7,009 nucleotides of DNA from an uncultured Gloeocapsa sp. Lineage in GTDB: Bacteria > Cyanobacteriota > Cyanobacteriia > Cyanobacteriales > Gloeocapsaceae. A program made the position numbers and the translations under genes. Where the stretch lies: positions 1 to 7,009 of the forward strand of contig CALGKL010000216.1 of assembly GCA_937930495.1 (NCBI GenBank), given 5' to 3'. Below the pieces are notes generated by a model that worked only from the letters and a program-made list of their open reading frames with translations, searched no databases and was not told where the DNA came from. How positions within the stretch are numbered: position 1 is the stretch's first letter; each line of letters opens with the position of its first letter. Below are positions 1-3,959 of the stretch, piece by piece.

Positions 1-104
1 CCAGTCGCTGATAATTCTAAGGATAAATCGGGGTTGTGTTGGCAAATTGCTGCAAATTTATCACTAATTTGGTCTTTAATAGGGTACAAATTAATTTTAG
101 TCAT
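1..104 (-). CDS. Uma2/DUF820-family protein, N-terminal fragment (runs off the window)
   Basis: An open frame on the minus strand begins at ATG 104-102 and continues off the left edge, so only about 34 residues are visible. They start MTKINLYPIKDQIS and contain F-x-x-I-C-Q-H-N-P-D-L-x-L-E-x-S-A-T-G. This matches the N-terminus usual in cyanobacterial Uma2 proteins (DUF820, a restriction-endonuclease-like PD-(D/E)XK fold), where a segment like 'QFxxLCxxNxDLxLExTAxGE' precedes the conserved 'LIIMxPTG'. The catalytic part lies outside the window, so activity cannot be judged. These genes occur in many copies in cyanobacteria and their cellular role is poorly known. The start is 26 bp from the divergent acetyltransferase start. 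No Shine-Dalgarno sequence is visible, and the frame stays open upstream without another usual start. The family assignment rests on a short stretch. Confidence 0.6.
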   Translation of the reverse strand, partial: MTKINLYPIKDQISDKFAAICQHNPDLSLELSAT

Positions 105-130
105 TTTGAGTTCGATGTTTATATTTATTT

Positions 131-625
131 ATGTTTAAACAAATTCGGGAAGCAACAGAACTAGATTTACCAGCTATTGTAGAAATTTATAACGCTAGCA
201 TACCAAGTCGACTAGCTACAGCAGATTTAAACCCTGTAACTGTGGAAAGTCGTCTCGATTGGTTTAAAGTTCATAATTCTAGCGATCGCCCAATTTGGGT
301 ATTAGAAATAGAGGATGAGATTGGGGGATGGTTGAGTTTGCAAAATTTTTATGGACGTCCCGCTTATCGTCATACTGCAGAAATAAGTCTTTATGTAGCA
401 GTGAGTTGGCGACGTCAAGGAATCGGTCAACAATTACTAACAAAAGCGATCACTGACAGTCCTAGGCTGAAGATTAACAATCTTTTAGCCTTTATCTTTG
501 CTCATAATCAACCGAGTTTAAGCTTATTTAAAAAACAGGGGTTTCAGGAATGGGGTTATTTACCCGAAGTTGCGCAACTCGATGACCAAAAAAGAGATTT
601 AGTTATTTTAGGTCGAAAGGTATAA
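131..625 (+). CDS. GNAT-family N-acetyltransferase, phosphinothricin acetyltransferase-like
   Basis: This 164-residue cytosolic protein is predicted to transfer an acetyl group from acetyl-CoA to an amine. The acetyl-CoA pyrophosphate-binding loop is RRQGIGQQLL (residues 94-103), the GNAT R/Q-x-x-G-x-G/A signature. The strand before it, AEISLYV (83-89), and the preceding YGRPAYRHT resemble the phosphinothricin acetyltransferase (PAT/bar) subgroup. The NQPSLSLFKKQGF segment (126-138) is the usual GNAT motif B region. Length is normal for a single-domain GNAT. The ATG at 131 is the first in-frame start after a TGA at 107-109, but no good Shine-Dalgarno is visible. The natural substrate cannot be read from sequence; members of this subgroup act on phosphinothricin, methionine sulfoximine or other small amines. 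A 37-bp gap to the next plus-strand gene allows co-transcription. Confidence 0.88.
   Translation: MFKQIREATELDLPAIVEIYNASIPSRLATADLNPVTVESRLDWFKVHNSSDRPIWVLEIEDEIGGWLSLQNFYGRPAYRHTAEISLYVAVSWRRQGIGQQLLTKAITDSPRLKINNLLAFIFAHNQPSLSLFKKQGFQEWGYLPEVAQLDDQKRDLVILGRKV
282..289. repeat. HIP1 palindrome GCGATCGC
   Basis: A perfect copy of the highly iterated cyanobacterial palindrome lies inside the acetyltransferase gene. Its role is unsettled. Its abundance is a lineage marker. Confidence 0.9.
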
Positions 626-662
626 AGTATCATTAAGAAAATTTACCGATTATTAAGCGAGT

Positions 663-1343
663 ATGAAAGATATCGTTAGCAAAGTCCTCTCTCCCGCGGT
701 TAATCTCTGGTTACACTCTCAATTAGATCAGGTTGAACAACTGCAAATTCAGATAACTGGTACTAATCGTCAGATTCTCAGTGGTTATATACCTGGTGTC
801 TTTCTCGGAAGTATTGCACCAGTATATCAAGGGATACATTTAAACCAAGTAGAATTAACCGGAGAAAATATCAAAATCAATTTAGGACAAGTAATTAAAG
901 GTCAACCTTTACGTTTACTTGAACCGATTCTGGTTAAGGGTAAAATTACCCTAGAACAGACTCAACTCAATCTCTCTCTGACTTCTCAGTTATTAGCTAC
1001 CGCTTTGACAGATTTATTAAAAAGCTTTATTAAGGATGATTCTTTAGAAAATTTAGACATAAATTGGCGAAACCTAGAAATAAAACCCGATAAACTCGTC
1101 CTTAAAGCTATTGCTGTGGATTCTCAAGGAGCGATCGTTACTCCCATTAACTGGAAATCTGGTTTAAGTTTAGCTAGTCACCGTAAACTACTGTTAAACC
1201 CAATTCAGATTGAAACTAAGACAGAACAAATTACCCTACACAATTATGAAGTCGATCTAGGTTCCCAAGTACAATTAGAAAACCTGACTCTTGCTCAGGG
1301 TAGAATAGATTGTCATGGTACAGCTAGAATTATCTCTCTATAA
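663..1343 (+). CDS. DUF2993 (LmeA-like) phospholipid-binding domain protein
   Basis: This 226-residue protein matches the pattern of cyanobacterial DUF2993 proteins. The early segment V-N-L-W-L-x-S-Q-(3)-V-E-x-L (13-26) is followed by RQILSGYIPGV (36-46), VYQGIHLNQVEL (54-65) and INLGQVIKGQPLRLLEP (72-88). The family is named for mycobacterial LmeA, a phospholipid-binding protein of the cell envelope; the role in cyanobacteria is not established. I see no signal peptide and no strong membrane segment, so if it acts on membranes it does so peripherally. The alternating hydrophobic pattern suggests a beta-rich lipid-binding fold (inference). The gene lies 37 bp after the acetyltransferase. Its stop TAA (1341-1343) lies inside the 3' end of the convergent reductase gene. 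No strong ribosome-binding site precedes the ATG. Confidence 0.82.
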   Translation: MKDIVSKVLSPAVNLWLHSQLDQVEQLQIQITGTNRQILSGYIPGVFLGSIAPVYQGIHLNQVELTGENIKINLGQVIKGQPLRLLEPILVKGKITLEQTQLNLSLTSQLLATALTDLLKSFIKDDSLENLDINWRNLEIKPDKLVLKAIAVDSQGAIVTPINWKSGLSLASHRKLLLNPIQIETKTEQITLHNYEVDLGSQVQLENLTLAQGRIDCHGTARIISL

Positions 1344-2279
1344 CCAGGGGCGAGAAACTGTTTCTAATTCCTTGAGATCCTCACTACTAAGTCTCCACAT
1401 AGCAGCCCCGCCATTTTCCTTGGCTTGTTGGGCATTTTTAGCCCCAGGAATGGGAATAACATTACCCTGACAAATTAACCAATTCAAGGCTATTTGTCCA
1501 GGGGTTTTTTGGTATTTTGCAGCTAGATTGAATAAAAGATCCAATACTGGTTTAATCTTGGTTAGTCCTTGACCGCTAAAACGAGAGTCGAATTTACGCG
1601 CGCCATCGGGTTTAGTTTCTGGTGTATATTTACCCGTGAGTAATCCTTGGGCTAAAGGACTATAAGCGAGAATAGTTACTCCTAATTCGTCGGCTTTTTG
1701 TTTGATACCTTTGGTCTCTATCTGACGGTAAAGTAGGGAATATTGTACTTGATTTACGGCTAAAGGGATATCTCTTTTACCAAGAATATTATAGGCTTCC
1801 TCCATCTGGGTTGCTGAATAGTTGCTTACCCCGATACTTTTGATTTTACCTGCTTGTACAGCATCGGCTAAAGTATTCAGGAGGGTTTCTTGACTCATAA
1901 TAAAGTTAAAAGGCCAATGTATTTGGTACAGTGTAACTGTGTTTAGCTGTAGCCTTTTTAAGCTAGCGTTGATCGCATCGGTGACCGCTTGGGGAGAAAT
2001 ACGCCAAGGTAAGGGAGCGTATTTAGTAGCAATATCGATTGGTTGTGTTGTTTGTTTACTAAAATTACCTAAGAATTTCTCTGATTCTCCTAGTCCATAA
2101 ACTTCCGCTGTGTCAAAAAAGGTGATACCTGCTTCTAAAGAGGCGTTGAATGCTTCTTGAACTTGAGATGCTCCATATTGTTTACCATAATTCCAGAAGA
2201 ATTTATCTCCCCAAGCCCATGTACCGATACCGATGATGGTTACTTCTAAATCTGTTTTGCCTAGTTTGATTGATTCCAT
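1338..2279 (-). CDS. Aldo/keto reductase
   Basis: This 313-residue NADPH-dependent oxidoreductase has a TIM-barrel fold that reduces aldehydes or ketones. The full catalytic tetrad is visible: D56 and Y61 in FFDTAEVYG, K86 in ATKYAPLPW, and H121 in YQIHWP. Cofactor-binding elements are GVSNYS (150-155), Q177, YSPLAQGLLTGKY (206-218) and the C-terminal IPIPGAKNAQQAKEN (275-289), which recognises the 2'-phosphate region of NADPH in the family. Segments such as GIGTWAWGDKFFWNYG and NVIPIPGAKNAQQAKE resemble the plant chloroplast reductase At1g06690, so this looks like the cyanobacterial counterpart of a plastid enzyme. The substrate is unknown. Length is normal and the gene looks intact. It lies downstream of cpcG on the same strand, separated by a structured, T-tract-ending segment, so it may have its own promoter. 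Its stop overlaps the DUF2993 gene by 6 bp. Confidence 0.92.
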   Translation of the reverse strand: MESIKLGKTDLEVTIIGIGTWAWGDKFFWNYGKQYGASQVQEAFNASLEAGITFFDTAEVYGLGESEKFLGNFSKQTTQPIDIATKYAPLPWRISPQAVTDAINASLKRLQLNTVTLYQIHWPFNFIMSQETLLNTLADAVQAGKIKSIGVSNYSATQMEEAYNILGKRDIPLAVNQVQYSLLYRQIETKGIKQKADELGVTILAYSPLAQGLLTGKYTPETKPDGARKFDSRFSGQGLTKIKPVLDLLFNLAAKYQKTPGQIALNWLICQGNVIPIPGAKNAQQAKENGGAAMWRLSSEDLKELETVSRPWL

Positions 2280-2311
2280 CTTATTTTATTTAATTACGTT
2301 TATTGATGAGC

Positions 2312-2413
2312 AAAAAAGACTCTGGTTAAGGGTAGCGACACGCTTTTGTGCTTAATTTTCGGTCTCAACACATTAAATCAGAGAGTCTTCTGAGATTGAC
2401 AAGATAACCAGAG
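2312..2413 (-). terminator. Structured RNA segment ending in a T-tract, between cpcG and the reductase gene
   Basis: Read on the minus strand, CTCTGGTTA (2413-2405) pairs perfectly with TAACCAGAG (2328-2320), and the second arm runs into TCTTTTTT (2319-2312). This is the layout of an intrinsic terminator, but the closed loop is 76 nt. Two further hairpins fit inside it: 2376-2397 (7 bp with a 2-nt bulge) and 2334-2352 (AGCACA with TGT-C-GCT, one bulged base). A three-way-junction fold is therefore possible. A competing pairing uses the same 3' arm: AAGACTCT (2389-2382) with AGAGTCTT (2323-2316), extendable to 10 bp with one G-U. It may simply terminate cpcG transcripts. The alternative pairings also allow an attenuator or a small RNA made from the cpcG 3' region. 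No known RNA family was recognised. Confidence 0.45.
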
Positions 2414-2476
2414 CACCAGTCACCCTGCCAATCCTAGACTACTCTCTTTTGACTAACCTATGCTGCGACTTAATAC

Positions 2477-3238
2477 TTACTTTTTGCGGTAAGGTACAGA
2501 AGCTTCAATGTTAATATTCATCGCCGATACCCGAGGTGTAGGACTTCCTTTAGGCGCAATATTGCGAGCCATGCTCAAGAAGAGAGAAGGATCGCCAGCT
2601 TTGGGAGCTTTTTCTTGGGGAGTAAAACGTCTGATCGCGTTTTGCCAGATGATTTGAGGGAAACCTAACTGTGCCCGATGGTAATCATTATAACGAGGAG
2701 TTTTTAAGTTAAAGGGAGTTTCTCCTAAATCTCTTTGAGGTAGGTTACGACGACGTTGGAAAGGAACAATATCATAACCAAAATTGGTCATGTATTCTTC
2801 ACTATTAACCAAATCTTCGATGAATCCTTTTACCCCTTTGGTCGCAATCACAATTGACCAAGCAATTTTTTCTTTTTCGTTATAGACATCTCGTCCTAAA
2901 ATACGTTGAACGCAGATTTCAGCAAAACGATAGTTACTGTTGGGTTGGTAATTGAATCTGATAAAGGGGTCAGATGTTGCTAATCCCACGATAAAATCCC
3001 GAACCGTTAGTTGACCTGAACGGAATTGAGATTCTAGAAAGGTTTGACGGTTACTTTTGAGAATCTGATGTTCGCTAAAGATTTGGCGATAGGCGGCCCA
3101 AATTAAATCATCTAAATCAGAACCAGAAAGTAAATTTTCTGTTGAGTAGATTCTGGGTTGCTCTTCACCTGGGACTTCATATCCTGCCACGCGCTGATTT
3201 TGGCTTACAGGAGTATAGTTTAAAAGAGGAATAGCCAA
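2477..3238 (-). CDS. cpcG: Phycobilisome rod-core linker polypeptide CpcG (CpcG1 type)
   Basis: This 253-residue linker joins phycocyanin rods to the allophycocyanin core of the phycobilisome on the cytoplasmic face of the thylakoid. The start MAIPLLNY and the sequence AAYRQIF (48-54), GQLTVRDFI (75-83), [18 protein letters not shown] (102-119), the [11 protein letters not shown] segment (125-135) and [15 protein letters not shown] (153-167) are the pycnogenic linker domain (PBS_linker_poly). The tail [12 protein letters not shown] (238-249) is the core-attaching end seen in CpcG1-type linkers. A hydrophobic C-terminal helix, as in the photosystem-I-associated CpcG2/CpcL type, is absent. Translation starts at TTG (3238-3236), supported by family-wide conservation of the MA(I/L)PLLNY N-terminus and a GGAGG 7 nt upstream. 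A nearby ATG (3252-3250) is out of frame. The gene stands apart from any visible cpcBAC genes. An HLR1-like site upstream suggests light-dependent control. Confidence 0.97.
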   Translation of the reverse strand: MAIPLLNYTPVSQNQRVAGYEVPGEEQPRIYSTENLLSGSDLDDLIWAAYRQIFSEHQILKSNRQTFLESQFRSGQLTVRDFIVGLATSDPFIRFNYQPNSNYRFAEICVQRILGRDVYNEKEKIAWSIVIATKGVKGFIEDLVNSEEYMTNFGYDIVPFQRRRNLPQRDLGETPFNLKTPRYNDYHRAQLGFPQIIWQNAIRRFTPQEKAPKAGDPSLFLSMARNIAPKGSPTPRVSAMNINIEASVPYRKK

Positions 3239-3245
3239 GAGAAAA

Positions 3246-3250
3246 CCTCC
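3246..3250 (-). promoter_or_regulatory. Shine-Dalgarno of cpcG, fixing the TTG start
   Basis: GGAGG on the minus strand lies 7 nt before TTG 3238-3236. It is the clearest ribosome-binding site in the window and explains how a weak TTG start could support a protein needed in quantity. It also argues against the out-of-frame ATG at 3252-3250, which overlaps the GGAGG itself. Confidence 0.85.
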
Positions 3251-3273
3251 ATATCTTGTGGATCTTATAAAAC

Positions 3274-3289
3274 TTTATACCTAATCATA
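3274..3289 (-). promoter_or_regulatory. Possible -10 region of the cpcG promoter
   Basis: On the minus strand, TATGAT (3289-3284) and TATAAA (3279-3274) both resemble a sigma-70 type -10 box. Either would place the transcript start about 30-40 nt before the TTG codon. A -35 box at proper spacing is poor: TTGCTG (3314-3309) is 19 nt from TATGAT, and TTGCTC (3298-3293) is only 13 nt from TATAAA. That would suit an activator-dependent promoter, but the region is AT-rich and the call is weak. Confidence 0.3.
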
Positions 3290-3314
3290 AAGGAGCAAGG
3301 TACGATTACAGCAA

Positions 3315-3332
3315 AATGTTAAAAAATGTTAC
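3315..3332 (-). promoter_or_regulatory. HLR1-like direct repeat, candidate RpaB binding site upstream of cpcG
   Basis: The minus strand reads GTAACATT-TT-TTAACATT. The HLR1 element bound by the response regulator RpaB is (G/T)TTACA(T/A)(T/A), two bases, then the same octamer. Both octamers here fit at seven of eight positions, with the same deviation (A for T at position 3), and the 2-nt spacer is exact. The element lies about 77 bp before the cpcG start and roughly -40 to -65 relative to the possible -10 boxes, where RpaB acts as an activator at several photosynthesis genes. AT-richness makes chance resemblance possible. It could also affect the divergent metallopeptidase gene. Confidence 0.4.
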
Positions 3333-3371
3333 CGAAAATTTAATTTAAGTGCCTAAAGCTAGTTATCCCCT

Positions 3372-3803
3372 ATGCTGCAAATAAAGTTAAGACAACTACA
3401 ACAAATCCAAACCCACGCCCTCAAAACCTATCCTGAAGAATGTTGTGGATTACTCCTGGGCAAAAAGAAACTAGTACAACAAGTTCAGGAAGCGGAGAAT
3501 AGTTGGTCACAGGAAATATTCAATACGCCCGGAGCGAGTAAACGCAATCGTTTTAGTATTGCACCCCAAAAGATGTTAGCTTATAGCAAACTCGCTCGTG
3601 AGTTAAATCTGGAGATTATCGGTATCTATCATTCTCATCCGGAACATCCCCCTCTTCCTTCAGAGTTTGACCGGGCGATCGCCCATCAGGGTTATTCTTA
3701 TCTAATTATTTCCCTACGTCAAGGTCAACCGGAAACCATACTGAGTTGGGTATTAGATGAAAATAATCAATTTCAACCGGAAGCAATAATCAGGATAGAC
3801 TAG
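3372..3803 (+). CDS. JAMM/MPN+ (M67 family) metallopeptidase
   Basis: This 143-residue single-domain Mov34/MPN/PAD-1 protein is a zinc metalloprotease fold that cleaves isopeptide-like or C-terminal bonds of ubiquitin-like proteins. The JAMM motif is complete: H87-S-H89-P, seven residues, S97-x-x-D100, plus an upstream glutamate in PEECCGLLLG (21-30; E22 or E23). This argues for an active enzyme, unlike MPN- relatives. Bacterial members process ThiS/MoaD/CysO-type sulfur-carrier proteins, removing C-terminal residues or conjugated amino acids. No sulfur-carrier, E1-like MoeB/ThiF or rhodanese gene is visible nearby, so the partner must be encoded elsewhere. Length is typical of the short bacterial type. 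The gene diverges from cpcG across 133 bp. No good Shine-Dalgarno precedes the ATG. Confidence 0.9.
   Translation: MLQIKLRQLQQIQTHALKTYPEECCGLLLGKKKLVQQVQEAENSWSQEIFNTPGASKRNRFSIAPQKMLAYSKLARELNLEIIGIYHSHPEHPPLPSEFDRAIAHQGYSYLIISLRQGQPETILSWVLDENNQFQPEAIIRID
3673..3684. repeat. HIP1 palindrome within a 12-bp palindrome
   Basis: GGGCGATCGCCC, a HIP1 core (3675-3682) extended by two symmetric bases on each side, lies in the metallopeptidase gene just after the JAMM motif codons. Confidence 0.9.
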
Positions 3804-3843
3804 GAATTGATCAAACTGGTAAAATTCGGTAGTAATAATATTT

Positions 3844-3859
3844 CTTACCTTTTGGTAAG
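3844..3859. repeat. Perfect inverted repeat CTTACC-TTTT-GGTAAG
   Basis: A 6-bp perfect stem with a 4-nt loop ends 2 bp before the ATG of the antitoxin remnant. No T-tract follows on either strand, so it is a poor intrinsic terminator for the metallopeptidase gene or mutS. Its position suits an operator or translational hairpin of the decayed antitoxin gene, since antitoxins of this kind usually bind palindromes at their own promoter. That role is inference. Confidence 0.45.
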
Positions 3860-3861
3860 CT

Positions 3862-3953
3862 ATGACGGTCAAAAAAATATCTGTCTCTGTTGCTGCTGAT
3901 TTAGCAGTATTCAGGGACAATTATAAAAATAGTAAGGACTAGAAGTTAGAGAG
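3862..3953 (+). pseudogene. Remnant of a ribbon-helix-helix (CopG/ParD-like) antitoxin gene
   Basis: ATG at 3862 opens a 26-codon frame reading MTVKKISVSVAADLAVF, then RDNYKNSKD, and ends at TAG 3940-3942. This matches the N-terminus of small cyanobacterial type II antitoxins, where a 'KISVSVDADLAAFLDNYQ' segment is followed by 'HGLKSRSEVIE'. Moving by one base at 3936 gives GGA-CTA-GAA-GTT-AGA, that is G-L-E-V-R, which resembles the expected continuation. A 1-nt loss near AAGG therefore probably broke the frame. Similarity ends by about 3953, and the mutS stop begins at 3960, so the second helix and C-terminal toxin-binding part are missing. No toxin gene is present on either side. The call depends on a short but characteristic match. 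Confidence 0.6.
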
Positions 3954-3959
3954 CTTTAT

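Noticed and set aside
3250..3252. ATG upstream of cpcG as an alternative start
   Set aside because: It is out of frame with the linker and overlaps the GGAGG sequence; the conserved MA(I/L)PLLNY start fits the TTG.
3319..3332. NtcA-like site on the minus strand (GTA-N8-TAA)
   Set aside because: It deviates from GTA-N8-TAC in the last base and lies inside the better-fitting HLR1-like repeat, so it is more simply explained by that repeat.
3844..3859. Intrinsic terminator for the metallopeptidase gene or mutS
   Set aside because: The hairpin has only 6 bp and no T-tract follows on either strand, so it does not meet the usual terminator layout.
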